Shown here: piece by piece, positions 7,764 to 16,837 of the stretch
Layout of the letters: every line of letters starts with the position of its first letter
How positions within the stretch are numbered: position 1 is the first letter of the stretch
From: Bacteroidota bacterium
Lineage (GTDB): Bacteria; Bacteroidota; Bacteroidia; Bacteroidales; P3
NCBI GenBank assembly: GCA_017860275.1
Contig: JAFNAQ010000013.1
Span: 1 to 40,644 of the forward strand
DNA: 40,644 nt
Reading direction: 5' to 3'
Made by a program: the position numbers and the translations under genes
The notes under the pieces: model-generated
Database searches by the model: none
Told to the model about the DNA's origin: nothing
What the model saw: only the letters and a program-made list of their open reading frames with translations

Positions 7764-9071
7764 TTAGATTCTTCCTGTATTGAACTTATAGCAAAACGCT
7801 AAAGACAATCTAAAGTTTCCAACATATTCAGAATTAACAACCTTTGCTGTGTTTGCTTCCCAAAGACCATATGCTGCTGCGGTATATTCTACCCCTGCAA
7901 TAAATGATAATGCCTTGTTTGGATAAATCTCTAATCGTGGAGCTATTCTAAAAATATTATCTATATCTTTACCTACTCCATAGAAATTCTCTACTGCAAA
8001 GTATGAATTATATCCAAGGTTTTTTTGGTAACCTAGAAATAAAGCTGGGCGAAAAACTCCTTTAGGATAAGCAATATCAATCCAACATGAGGCAATCTGA
8101 GTAGGTGTATAAGTAAATTCATTATTTATTGAATCAAATATACTTTCAACAAAACCACCCAACATCATATAGTCATTCATATTTTGCCCCCAAAGTCCTT
8201 GAAGCTTAATGTCAAGAAAATCATTTTTATAATTTGCAAAGGCTGTGGCTGCAAAAGAATGAACTAAATTGTCTTGTGCATATTTTTTTGTTCCTAATGT
8301 ATAATCTGTTCTAGGTCTAACTGCTTTATATTCCCCTCCTAATCCTGCAAATAGATTATCTTTTTTATAATGTAATTGAAGATTAAACTCAGGAATATTA
8401 GAGTTTATTTGATTAAATGGACTGCGTGCACTATTTACTCCATAAGAAGAATAATCTCTTTGAAAGCCTGCTGTTGCAACAAGCTTTAAGTCGGAACATA
8501 ATTTTTGATCCAAACGAACTTGATTGGTTCTTGAGAATGGATGGAAAGGACCTCCTGTATGTAGGTCTTGCATAGATGGAACCATTTCTGGAAGAAATAA
8601 TGCGCTCCAAGCGTGTCCTATTAATAATTTTGTATTTCCCCAATCCAATGTAATATTAGCTTGACGAAGACGAAAAAGATGAATATTTGCATCTGATTGT
8701 CCTGTAAAGTCACCCTCTATTTGCCCTACTATCTTTGCTCCAAAAACATCTGGAGAATAAATTTTCATCCCTATTCTCGATGTTGATAAATTGAAGTTTG
8801 AGGTTGGTCTTGCATTTATATCTTTCCCATTCTCATCTAAACTTTTCGGTAAACCATAATAACTTAATAGTCCTTCACGAGAATATCCTGTTTGACGAGT
8901 GTCATAAAAATATTGCCCACTAACCCAACCATAGGCTTCAAATCCAAAATCTTTTGTAGATTTTTGCTCAGTTTGGGCTGTCAAGTTTTGACCTAATGAT
9001 AATGCAATTAGACCAAAGCATAAAAGACGCATTTGTTGCGTCTTTATGTTTATATTAATATTTAACTTCAT
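7764..9071 (-). CDS. Porin-like outer-membrane beta-barrel protein
   Basis: A 435-residue protein with a signal peptide (LLCFGLIALSLGQNLTAQ, cleavage probably after residue 32). It then shows alternating amphipathic strands throughout and ends in an aromatic-rich segment (FRLSLAFCYKFNTGRI) typical of an outer-membrane barrel. Segments such as SRIGMKIYSPDVFGAKIVGQIEGDF and LLIGHAWSALFLPEM recall DcaP-like trimeric porins, known for uptake of small organic acids. The substrate here is unknown. It is 6 bp downstream of a small membrane-protein gene and in the same direction as the acyl-CoA synthetase, which suggests import of a carboxylate or amino acid. That is inference. Confidence 0.75.
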   Translation of the reverse strand: MKLNININIKTQQMRLLCFGLIALSLGQNLTAQTEQKSTKDFGFEAYGWVSGQYFYDTRQTGYSREGLLSYYGLPKSLDENGKDINARPTSNFNLSTSRIGMKIYSPDVFGAKIVGQIEGDFTGQSDANIHLFRLRQANITLDWGNTKLLIGHAWSALFLPEMVPSMQDLHTGGPFHPFSRTNQVRLDQKLCSDLKLVATAGFQRDYSSYGVNSARSPFNQINSNIPEFNLQLHYKKDNLFAGLGGEYKAVRPRTDYTLGTKKYAQDNLVHSFAATAFANYKNDFLDIKLQGLWGQNMNDYMMLGGFVESIFDSINNEFTYTPTQIASCWIDIAYPKGVFRPALFLGYQKNLGYNSYFAVENFYGVGKDIDNIFRIAPRLEIYPNKALSFIAGVEYTAAAYGLWEANTAKVVNSEYVGNFRLSLAFCYKFNTGRI

Positions 9072-9077
9072 ATTTTA

Positions 9078-9776
9078 TTATTTCTTTTTCATATTTGCGA
9101 TGGATAGGATTACTCCTAAGGCAACACCCAATAAAGCTGCAAAAAGTACTTGAAACTCTTTTGGCAACATAAATGTAATTGTATGTGCTGGAATCCAAAA
9201 ATAAGGGAGAGTCTTCTTGAAAACAAAATTCCATTGAACATTCCAGTTAAGATTACATATTATTCTTCCAAAAGGAATTGGTCTAAACAATCCAGCAACC
9301 GTTCCTTTATTCTCAAGAATATGTGTATCTGTAACCTTATGAATTGTCATAAATACAGGAGCAAATATTAAATTCATAAATACTGAAACACAGAAAGCAT
9401 AAAGGAATCTAACGCCAATTACTTGTTCTGATAATAACTTAGGGTCAATTTCTAATCCGAAGTATTTTAAAAATCCGAAGGTTCCACCTGCAAATATTCC
9501 CATTGCTATTGATATTGCTATACCAAGTATACCCCATACAATTGCTCTTGGCATTATACCAAAGCCTTTTTCGTTATATACTCCTTTTGATATTCTTAGT
9601 CCTATACTTTCTCCAAGTGTTGCAAGAACAGCAAACTTCATAAAGGCTAAAACAAAATAACGAACATCTTTTGCCTTACTCCACTCCAAAAACCAAGTAT
9701 TTAATGGTTCAATAACGAAGAATAAAGATAATATTCCCAAGCATATTAGGATAAAATACAAATCTTTTAATTTCAT
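9078..9776 (-). CDS. Integral membrane protein, faintly Mpv17-like
   Basis: A 232-residue protein with about five hydrophobic segments (residues 6-26, 42-60, 78-102, 124-146, 190-228). The C-terminal block WNVQWNFVFKKTLPYFWIP followed by EFQVLFAALLGVALGVILS has the layout of the Mpv17/PMP22 signature (W..Q..NF..VP...R), which eukaryotic peroxisomal and mitochondrial channels share. The resemblance is distant. It lies between the porin-like gene (6 bp) and the ADP-forming synthetase (28 bp), so the three are probably one transcript, with this protein serving inner-membrane transport. Function otherwise unknown. Confidence 0.7.
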   Translation of the reverse strand: MKLKDLYFILICLGILSLFFVIEPLNTWFLEWSKAKDVRYFVLAFMKFAVLATLGESIGLRISKGVYNEKGFGIMPRAIVWGILGIAISIAMGIFAGGTFGFLKYFGLEIDPKLLSEQVIGVRFLYAFCVSVFMNLIFAPVFMTIHKVTDTHILENKGTVAGLFRPIPFGRIICNLNWNVQWNFVFKKTLPYFWIPAHTITFMLPKEFQVLFAALLGVALGVILSIANMKKK

Positions 9777-9804
9777 ATAAATAAGTTTTACTTTATTCCA
9801 ATTT

Positions 9805-11871
9805 TTATTTCTCTAAACGAATACGTGCATCAACAGCTATTACTGCCTTTGCAGAACCTAATAGTGGGTTTAAATCCATTTCTGCTATCTCAGGAGCTGC
9901 TTGAACAAGAGCAGATACTCTTGCAATTTGTTCTGCATATAGATCTTCGTTAACTGGCTCTTGACCTCTTACACCTTCAATTATCTTATAACTCTTTAGA
10001 GATTTAATCATATTCTTTGCCTCTGCTACTCCTATCGGAGCAAGGTTAGATTGTACATCTTTAAATACTTCGATAAATATTCCACCTAAACCACAAAGAA
10101 CTTGGTGACCAAATAATGGTTCTTTCATAGACCCAATAAACACCTCAGTTCCTTTAAGCATTTGGTTCATTTGAACAGCATAAGTATCTTTTATCTTCAT
10201 TAAGCGGTCAAATTCTCTTCTTATTGTTTCTTCATCTTTTACATTTAAAACTACCCCTCCAACATCACTCTTATGTAAAGGTCCTACAACCTTCATTACA
10301 ACTGGGTATCCATATTTCTTTGCAAAATCAACGCAGTCTTCTACCTTATCGGAAGATAATTCTGCTGCATGTACAATACCCGCTGCATCTAATAAATCAT
10401 TCAATGTCTTATTATCCATATAACCACTTTCGCAGCTATCAATAATTTGGCGAATCTTAGGAACATCAATTGAAACAATATCTTTTACTTCTACAGATGG
10501 TTTTGGTGTAGAGATTATTCTGCCAAGTGCATTTCCAAATACTGTTTCGTCTGGGAAGAATACATTTCCTTTTGAAGCAAAATCTTTAACTTCATCTGCT
10601 GCAACCATTGTTGAAGGAAGTATTGGGAAAATTGGTTTCTTCGATGTCTTCATCTTTTGATCAAGAACATTATATGCATCATATATTGGCGCAAGACCTG
10701 GAGTTCCAAATATAACACACATTGCATCGATATTATCAAAGTCATTATTACAAGCATCAATAATTTCTGATAAATGTTCAGGAGTACCTGTTGCTAAAAA
10801 GTCTATTGGATTAGCAACAGAAGAACCACCATATAATTTAGATAAAAGCGCATCGGCCTTTGGTCCTTCAATATGAGGAATTTCCAAACCACCCTTACTT
10901 AGAGCATCAGTTAGCATTACTGCTGGTCCTCCTGCATGAGTGATAATTGCTATATTTTTACCTTGGAGTTCAGGATATGTGAATATTGAAGCTACTGTTG
11001 CGAGTTCTTCTCTACCATAGCAACGAACGATGCCAGCTTTTCTGAATAATGCATCAACTGCAACATCTGGAGAAGCTAGGGCTCCTGTATGTGAAGAGGC
11101 TGCTCTTGAACCTGCCTCAGAACTGCCTGATTTGATTGCTGCAATCTTACACCCTTTTTTGATTAACGATGATGCATGTTTAAGAATCTTTGCAGGGTCT
11201 TTTATGTTCTCAATATACATTATAATAACCTTTGCCGAAGTTTCTGGATTGAATACATCATCATGATATTCTAATAAATCTTCAATTCCTAATTGTGCAG
11301 AATTTCCTACTGCCCAACAATGATTGAAATTAAGTCCTAACTGCATTCCAATATCCATAATAAAACAACCTGTTGCTCCTGAACCTGTAATAAAGTCTAC
11401 ACCCTTTGCAGATGCTGGAGGAAAAGGTTTTGTGAATATTGCATGATGGTGAGGAGTAAATACACCTGTGCAATTTGGTCCAATCAAACATGCACCTGCA
11501 TCCTCAATAAGTTTTACTATTCTATTTTCTAATTCTTTTCCTTCATAACTTTCTTCACCAAAACCAGCAGAAATAATAATAAAAGCCTTAGTACCTTTTT
11601 CTTGAGTTAATATTCTAACTGTTTCTTCTGAAAATTTTGCAGCAATAGCAAGCACTGCCATATCTACTTGTGGAAGGTCTTTTACATCTTTTGTGCACTT
11701 TACGCCTTGAATCATATCCTCTTTTGGATTCACAACATGTAACTGTCCTTTAAATCCTCCTTCAATAATATTTTTTAGAATAGCTCCCCCTGGTTTAGCC
11801 GTTTCGTTAGAACCACCAACCACAACAATACTTCTTGGATTTACCAATTCTTTTGTAACCTTTGTACTCAT
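9805..11871 (-). CDS. ADP-forming acetate/acyl-CoA synthetase (alpha-beta fusion)
   Basis: A 688-residue single-chain acetate-CoA ligase (ADP-forming). It conserves energy by turning acetyl- or acyl-CoA plus ADP and phosphate into acid, CoA and ATP. Domains in order: CoA-binding Rossmann domain (residues 8-100, VVVGGSNETAKPGGAILKN), succinyl-CoA-ligase-like region (about 150-290, with SHTGALA near 262 and the SGATGCFIMD segment), and ATP-grasp_5 (about 470-685, YPVVMKVVGPLHKSDVGGV and MDLNPLL). It is common in archaea and amino-acid-fermenting Bacteroidota, where it replaces acetate kinase. The gene is divergent from the lysine-fermentation genes, and the shared 170-bp intergenic region carries a promoter on each strand. 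That pairing suggests the acyl-CoA ends of amino-acid breakdown are cashed in here. Confidence 0.92.
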   Translation of the reverse strand: MSTKVTKELVNPRSIVVVGGSNETAKPGGAILKNIIEGGFKGQLHVVNPKEDMIQGVKCTKDVKDLPQVDMAVLAIAAKFSEETVRILTQEKGTKAFIIISAGFGEESYEGKELENRIVKLIEDAGACLIGPNCTGVFTPHHHAIFTKPFPPASAKGVDFITGSGATGCFIMDIGMQLGLNFNHCWAVGNSAQLGIEDLLEYHDDVFNPETSAKVIIMYIENIKDPAKILKHASSLIKKGCKIAAIKSGSSEAGSRAASSHTGALASPDVAVDALFRKAGIVRCYGREELATVASIFTYPELQGKNIAIITHAGGPAVMLTDALSKGGLEIPHIEGPKADALLSKLYGGSSVANPIDFLATGTPEHLSEIIDACNNDFDNIDAMCVIFGTPGLAPIYDAYNVLDQKMKTSKKPIFPILPSTMVAADEVKDFASKGNVFFPDETVFGNALGRIISTPKPSVEVKDIVSIDVPKIRQIIDSCESGYMDNKTLNDLLDAAGIVHAAELSSDKVEDCVDFAKKYGYPVVMKVVGPLHKSDVGGVVLNVKDEETIRREFDRLMKIKDTYAVQMNQMLKGTEVFIGSMKEPLFGHQVLCGLGGIFIEVFKDVQSNLAPIGVAEAKNMIKSLKSYKIIEGVRGQEPVNEDLYAEQIARVSALVQAAPEIAEMDLNPLLGSAKAVIAVDARIRLEK

Positions 11872-11912
11872 ACGTTTATATAATTTTATTTATTAAATTT
11901 CGATTTAAGGAG

Positions 11913-11920
11913 CAAAGATA
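11913..11920 (-). promoter_or_regulatory. -7 box for the ADP-forming synthetase
   Basis: CAAAGATA on the plus strand reads TATCTTTG on the minus strand, a perfect TAnnTTTG, 42 bp upstream of the start at 11871. Confidence 0.6.
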
Positions 11921-11967
11921 CTCAAAATAATAATAATGGAAATAGTTAAAATAATAATTTCCCTTTA

Positions 11968-11999
11968 TTTGTTTCTAATTATATAATTCACTATTTTTG
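11968..11999 (+). promoter_or_regulatory. Promoter of the lysine-fermentation genes
   Basis: TTTG (11968-11971), a 20-bp spacer and TATTTTTG (11992-11999) give an exact match to the Bacteroidota promoter consensus, 41 bp before the ATG at 12041. Confidence 0.8.
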
Positions 12000-12040
12000 C
12001 GAGCTTAATCGGTATAATATAACAAATTGAAATTTAATCT

Positions 12041-12679
12041 ATGAAACGTATTGACCTTGTCCAAGCAATTGATTTAATCCAAGATGGGATGACAATAATG
12101 GTAGGTGGCTTTATGGGAGTTGGTGCACCTAATCGTTTTATTGAAGCTCTTGCTAAAGCTGGAAAGAAGAACCTCACGATGATATGCAACGATACTGCTA
12201 TGCCCGACAAAGGTTCCGGCATATTGGTTGCCAATCATTTAGTCAAAAAAGTAATTACATCACATATTGGTACTAACCCAATTTCTGGAGAACTTATGCT
12301 TTCTGGAGAAATGGAAGTTGAATTAGTTCCTCAAGGGACATTAATCGAAAGGATACGCAGTGCTGGGGCTGGTCTTGGGGGAGTGCTAACTCAAACAGGA
12401 CTTGGAACAATTGTTCAAGAAGGAAAACAAATAATAAATATTGATGGAAAGGATTTTCTCTTAGAAAAACCATTGAAGGCTGATGTAGCTCTTATTGGAG
12501 CATCTGTTGCTGACAAATATGGAAACCTTTTATATAGAGGTACATCGAAGAATTTCAACCCAATGATTGCTATGGCTGCTGATATTGTAATTGCAGATTG
12601 CTCAGAAGAAATCGGTGTTATCGAACCTCATAATGTAGCAACTCCATATATTTTTGTAGATTATCTAATTAAATACTAA
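12041..12679 (+). CDS. atoD: 3-oxoacid/butyrate-acetoacetate CoA-transferase, subunit A
   Basis: A 212-residue alpha subunit of a family I CoA-transferase. The N-terminal block [21 protein letters not shown] (about residues 17-37) and [15 protein letters not shown] are characteristic of AtoD/ScoA. It should move CoA between butyrate or acetate and acetoacetyl-CoA, the last stage of lysine fermentation. The catalytic glutamate sits in the beta subunit, which is not next to it: the following gene is kal. The beta subunit must be elsewhere or the gene set has been rearranged. First gene of a cluster with kal (5-bp gap) and kce. Confidence 0.9.
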   Translation: MKRIDLVQAIDLIQDGMTIMVGGFMGVGAPNRFIEALAKAGKKNLTMICNDTAMPDKGSGILVANHLVKKVITSHIGTNPISGELMLSGEMEVELVPQGTLIERIRSAGAGLGGVLTQTGLGTIVQEGKQIINIDGKDFLLEKPLKADVALIGASVADKYGNLLYRGTSKNFNPMIAMAADIVIADCSEEIGVIEPHNVATPYIFVDYLIKY

Positions 12680-12684
12680 TTTTT

Positions 12685-13068
12685 ATGACCAAATCAATGA
12701 TTAGAGTAAGAATGAGCTCTCACGATGCACACTATGGTGGAAACCTTGTTGATGGTGCAAGGATGTTAAATCTTTTTGGAGATGTAGCTACTGAGCTATT
12801 AATAATAAATGATGGAGATGAAGGACTTTTCTGCGCTTATGACAAAGTAGAATTCCTTGCTCCTGTATATGCTGGAGATTATATTGAAGCTGTTGGAGAA
12901 ATTACTAAAGTCGGTAACTCTTCTCGCACAATGATATTCGAGGCAAGAAAAGTTATTGTTCCTAGACCAGATATTTCTGATTCGGCAGCCGACATATTAA
13001 CAGAACCTATCGTGGTTTGTCGTGCTTCTGGAACATGTGTTGTCCCAAAACAAAGTCAAAGAAAATAA
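12685..13068 (+). CDS. kal: 3-aminobutyryl-CoA ammonia-lyase
   Basis: A 127-residue hotdog-fold protein. The residues around [22 protein letters not shown] and [21 protein letters not shown] match Kal as I know it from clostridial and fusobacterial lysine fermentation. The enzyme removes ammonia from L-3-aminobutyryl-CoA to give crotonyl-CoA, which then goes to butyrate. The length fits the family. It lies between the CoA-transferase alpha subunit and kce, whose product supplies the substrate, so the genomic order mirrors the pathway. A generic thioesterase is the alternative, unlikely in this context. Confidence 0.88.
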   Translation: MTKSMIRVRMSSHDAHYGGNLVDGARMLNLFGDVATELLIINDGDEGLFCAYDKVEFLAPVYAGDYIEAVGEITKVGNSSRTMIFEARKVIVPRPDISDSAADILTEPIVVCRASGTCVVPKQSQRK

Positions 13069-13085
13069 TTTAATTCTAATAAGAG

Positions 13086-13910
13086 ATGGAAAAATTAATT
13101 ATTACAGCAGCTATATGTGGAGCTGAAGTTTTAAAAGAGCATAACCCTGCTGTTCCATATACAATTGAAGAATGTGTTCTTCAAGCAAAATCGGCTTATG
13201 ATGCAGGTGCTTCTATTATTCACCTTCATGTAAGAATGGATGACGGGACTCCAACTCAAGACAAAGAACGTTTTAGAGTAATTATGGAGGCAATTAAGAA
13301 GGAATGCCCTGATGTTATTATACAACCTTCTACTGGAGGTGCAGTTGGCATGACTAATGACGAACGTCTTCAACCAACCGAGCTTTGTCCTGAAATGGCT
13401 ACTCTTGATTGTGGTACTTTGAATTTTGGTGGCGATGATGTATTTATGAATACAGAAAATACTATCAAATATTTCGGAGAAAAAATGATTGAAAGAGGTA
13501 TTAAACCAGAGCTTGAGGTCTTCGATAAATCAATGATAGAGATGGCAATAAGACTAAATAAGAAAGGATATATTAAATCTCCTATGCACTTTGACTTCGT
13601 AATGGGAGTTAATGGAGGTATTGGTGGAGACATTAGAGATTTTGCTTTCCTAAGAGGTTCAATACCAACAGACGCTACCTACACCGTTGCTGGAGTTGGA
13701 CGATTTGAATTTCCTCTTGCTACTCTTGCCATAATAGACGGAGGACATGTTAGAGTAGGGTTCGAAGATAATGTTGCAATTTCAAAAGGAGTACTAGCTA
13801 AATCTAATGGAGAACTTGTAGAAAAGGTTGTTCGTTTGGCAAAAGAACTTGGAAGAGAAATTGCAAGCCCTTCTGAGGCACGTCAAATCCTTGGGCTTAA
13901 AGCCTTGTAA
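13086..13910 (+). CDS. kce: 3-keto-5-aminohexanoate cleavage enzyme
   Basis: A 274-residue BKACE (DUF849) family protein, a Zn-dependent TIM barrel. It condenses 3-keto-5-aminohexanoate with acetyl-CoA to give acetoacetate and 3-aminobutyryl-CoA. The zinc motif HLHVR is seen near residues 46-50 (SIIHLHVRMDDG). Other family blocks are QPSTGGA, MATLDCGTLNFG, VMGVNGGIGG, and a C-terminal GGHVRVGFEDN. Kal lies directly upstream, making the lysine substrate assignment firmer than for a lone BKACE. Lysine 2,3-aminomutase, KamD/E and Kdd are not in this window. Confidence 0.92.
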   Translation: MEKLIITAAICGAEVLKEHNPAVPYTIEECVLQAKSAYDAGASIIHLHVRMDDGTPTQDKERFRVIMEAIKKECPDVIIQPSTGGAVGMTNDERLQPTELCPEMATLDCGTLNFGGDDVFMNTENTIKYFGEKMIERGIKPELEVFDKSMIEMAIRLNKKGYIKSPMHFDFVMGVNGGIGGDIRDFAFLRGSIPTDATYTVAGVGRFEFPLATLAIIDGGHVRVGFEDNVAISKGVLAKSNGELVEKVVRLAKELGREIASPSEARQILGLKAL

Positions 13911-13913
13911 TAA

Positions 13914-14663
13914 ATGCTTTTTAGGACAAAAAACAAAATTATAAAGCCTTTAATCTCATCTACTTCAATTGAAATAGATGAGATTATTATTAATATCCAA
14001 TTCCGAAAAATAAAGAATATTCATTTAAAAATCCTACCACCATATGGTGATGTAAGATTATCTTTACCTCTAAATACAAGTAAAGAATTTGCTACTGGAT
14101 TTATTAATTCCAAATTAGATTGGATAAAGAAACATCGCATTAGATTCAACACCGAGAGAATTGATATTGAGAAAAAATTCACTCATAACGAGAAGCATTT
14201 GTTTTTTGGCAAAAATCTCGAATTAAAACTCTTGGAGAATAAGTCTCGCCCAAAGGTATCGGTTGATGAAAACAATATTATTGTTTTTTGTAATGACATT
14301 TCTAATACTATATTAATTGAAAAGGCTATAGATGATTTCCTTAGAAAGGAGTTGATAGATGCTTCTAAAATATTTTTTGATAAATGGGAAAGTATATTAG
14401 GAGTAAAGTCATCTGATATTGGTATAAGAAAGATGAAAACACGCTGGGGAACATGCAATATTAGAACAAAGAAAATTTGGCTTAGTTTTGAACTTGCTCA
14501 TAAACCAATTGAATGTTTAGAATATATTATTGTTCATGAGCTATGCCATCTTATTGAGAAAAATCATAATGAAAGATTCTACAATATTCTTCATCACCAT
14601 TTCCCAAATTATAAGATGATTAAACACAAACTAAATAATTTTGTATATTTGCCTAACCAATAA
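13914..14663 (+). CDS. YgjP-type (DUF45) M48-like metallopeptidase
   Basis: A 249-residue protein with the zinc motif HELCH (in IIVHELCHLIEKNHNERF, near residue 204) and the upstream family block KTRWGTCNIRTKKIWLSFELA. Together these define the SprT/YgjP-like DUF45 family. The cellular substrate is not established; the family is often co-located with type I restriction or housekeeping genes. It starts three bases after the kce stop and ends 9 bp before recG, so it is read through from the lysine operon despite no obvious metabolic link. Confidence 0.88.
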   Translation: MLFRTKNKIIKPLISSTSIEIDEIIINIQFRKIKNIHLKILPPYGDVRLSLPLNTSKEFATGFINSKLDWIKKHRIRFNTERIDIEKKFTHNEKHLFFGKNLELKLLENKSRPKVSVDENNIIVFCNDISNTILIEKAIDDFLRKELIDASKIFFDKWESILGVKSSDIGIRKMKTRWGTCNIRTKKIWLSFELAHKPIECLEYIIVHELCHLIEKNHNERFYNILHHHFPNYKMIKHKLNNFVYLPNQ

Positions 14664-14672
14664 ATACTAAAT

Positions 14673-16772
14673 ATGAGCAATCTTTTAGATACTAAGATAG
14701 AATTTCTAAAAGGTGTAGGTACAAAGAAAGCCGAAGTTTTAAAGAAAGAGCTTGGCATAATTACCTATGCTGATTTATTAGAATACTATCCTTATCGCTA
14801 TATTGATAAGAGTAAGTATGTAAAGATTAAAGAAATTGCTAGCGAAGATGTTTATATTCAAGTAAAAGGAAAGGTAGTTGGGAAAGAACAAATAGGTATT
14901 GGTGCAAAATCAAGATTAGTTGTAAAGTTCTCCGATGAGACAGGTATTATTGATTTAGTATTCTTTAAGGGGCTCAAGTGGATAAGTGAGAGCATCAATA
15001 TTGGACAAAACTATGTGATTTTCGGAAAACCAAGTCTTTTTAATGGAGATTATAATTTTGCTCATCCCGACTTTGAAACCCTTATCTCTCACCAAGCACA
15101 AGAACCCGAGAAATTCTCTCCGCTTTATTTTACATCGGAGAAGATGAAAAACTCTTATCTAAACTCAAAGGCTATCTCAAGACTTACTAAAACATTGGTT
15201 GCTCAACTTAGTGGTATTATTCAAGAAACTCTCCCAAGATATATTATTGAAGAGTATCATCTACTTTCAAGAGAACATTCTTTGAAGCAAATCCACTACC
15301 CCACAACTCCAGAGGCTCTCAACCAAGCTAAAGCAAGGCTTAAATTTGAAGAGCTTTTCTTTATGCAGTTAGAGCATCAACTAATGAAAAACTTTAGAAT
15401 AGAGAAATCCCAAGGCTTTGTATTCAATATTGTTGGAGAAAACTTCAATAATTTCTATCATAAATATCTACCTTTTTCGCTTACAAATGCTCAGCAAAGA
15501 GTTGTGAAGGAGATTCGTCAAGATATGAGAACTGGTCATCAGATGAATCGACTTCTACAAGGAGATGTTGGTTCTGGGAAAACCTTGGTAGGTTTACTTT
15601 GTATGCTAATTGCTATTGACAATGGTTTTCAAGCAACAATGATTGCACCCACTGAAATCCTTGCCCAACAACATTTTTTTTCATTGAAAAAGTTCTTGGC
15701 AGATATGCCAATAAATGTTGCATTACTCACTGGCTCTACAAAACAAAAAGAAAGAAAGCTCATACTGCCTGAGCTAGAAAACGGTACAATAAATATTATT
15801 ATAGGCACACATTCCCTATTAGAAGACAAGGTAAAATTCTTTAATCTTGGACTATGTGTTATAGATGAGCAACATCGTTTTGGTGTTGAGCAGAGGGCTA
15901 AAATGTGGACGAAGAATCATACCCCTCCTCATATCTTAGTAATGACAGCTACCCCTATTCCAAGAACACTCGCAATGACTGTTTATGGAGATTTGGATTG
16001 TTCTGTTATTGACGAATTACCTCCAGGAAGAAAACCCGTTCAGACTGTTCACTTTTACGATAATTTTCGTCTTCGTCTTTTTGCCTTTATGAGAAAACAA
16101 ATCTCTCAGGGAAGACAGATTTATGTAGTATATCCATTAATCAACGAATCAGAAAAGCTTGACCTTAAAGATTTAATGGATGGTTACGAAAGTATTGTTA
16201 GGGAATTTCCTTTACCCGAATATCAAATAAGCATTGTTCATGGACAACTTAAACCTGAGGATAAGGATTATGAGATGGATAGATTCAAAAGAGGAATAAC
16301 AAATATTATGGTTTCAACAACAGTAATAGAAGTTGGAGTTGATGTTCCAAATGCATCTGTTATGGTTATTGAAAATGCAGAAAGATTTGGACTTTCTCAA
16401 CTCCATCAGTTAAGAGGTAGAGTTGGAAGAGGTGCTGACCAATCATATTGTATCTTAATGTCTAGTTATAAGTTATCGAATGAGGCAAAGACAAGAATTG
16501 AAACAATGTGTAAGACAAATGATGGCTTTGAAATTGCAGAGGCTGATTTACAATTAAGAGGACCTGGTGATATGGCAGGGACAAAACAATCTGGTTTATT
16601 AGATTTAAAGATAGCAGATATAGTAAAAGACGAGGCAATATTAAAGATGGCACGCAATCTTGCCATTCTAGTTTCAACACAAGACAAAGAGTTATCAAAA
16701 CCAGAAAACTACTTACTAAAACAATATTTCCAAAAAAACAAACCCCAAACCGATTTCTCAAAGATTTCATAG
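14673..16772 (+). CDS. recG: ATP-dependent DNA helicase RecG
   Basis: A 699-residue superfamily 2 helicase that remodels stalled replication forks and branch-migrates Holliday junctions. The N-terminal wedge/OB domain covers about residues 60-160. Walker A is GDVGSGKT (about residue 295), motif II is DEQHRFG, motif III TATPIPRTLAM. The C-terminal helicase half carries STTVIEVGVDVPNA and QLRGRVGRG. Length is normal. It follows the YgjP-like gene closely and is followed by a separate promoter for the T9SS protein. Confidence 0.97.
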   Translation: MSNLLDTKIEFLKGVGTKKAEVLKKELGIITYADLLEYYPYRYIDKSKYVKIKEIASEDVYIQVKGKVVGKEQIGIGAKSRLVVKFSDETGIIDLVFFKGLKWISESINIGQNYVIFGKPSLFNGDYNFAHPDFETLISHQAQEPEKFSPLYFTSEKMKNSYLNSKAISRLTKTLVAQLSGIIQETLPRYIIEEYHLLSREHSLKQIHYPTTPEALNQAKARLKFEELFFMQLEHQLMKNFRIEKSQGFVFNIVGENFNNFYHKYLPFSLTNAQQRVVKEIRQDMRTGHQMNRLLQGDVGSGKTLVGLLCMLIAIDNGFQATMIAPTEILAQQHFFSLKKFLADMPINVALLTGSTKQKERKLILPELENGTINIIIGTHSLLEDKVKFFNLGLCVIDEQHRFGVEQRAKMWTKNHTPPHILVMTATPIPRTLAMTVYGDLDCSVIDELPPGRKPVQTVHFYDNFRLRLFAFMRKQISQGRQIYVVYPLINESEKLDLKDLMDGYESIVREFPLPEYQISIVHGQLKPEDKDYEMDRFKRGITNIMVSTTVIEVGVDVPNASVMVIENAERFGLSQLHQLRGRVGRGADQSYCILMSSYKLSNEAKTRIETMCKTNDGFEIAEADLQLRGPGDMAGTKQSGLLDLKIADIVKDEAILKMARNLAILVSTQDKELSKPENYLLKQYFQKNKPQTDFSKIS

Positions 16773-16801
16773 ATAATTTTTTTTGAATACATTAAAATTT
16801 A

Positions 16802-16809
16802 TATATTTG
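16802..16809 (+). promoter_or_regulatory. Promoter of the T9SS protein gene
   Basis: TATATTTG fits TAnnTTTG; TTTG at 16782-16785 may be the -33 element with a short 16-bp spacer. The ATG follows at 16838. Confidence 0.5.
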
Positions 16810-16837
16810 CAAAAATAAATATTAATATACTATTATT

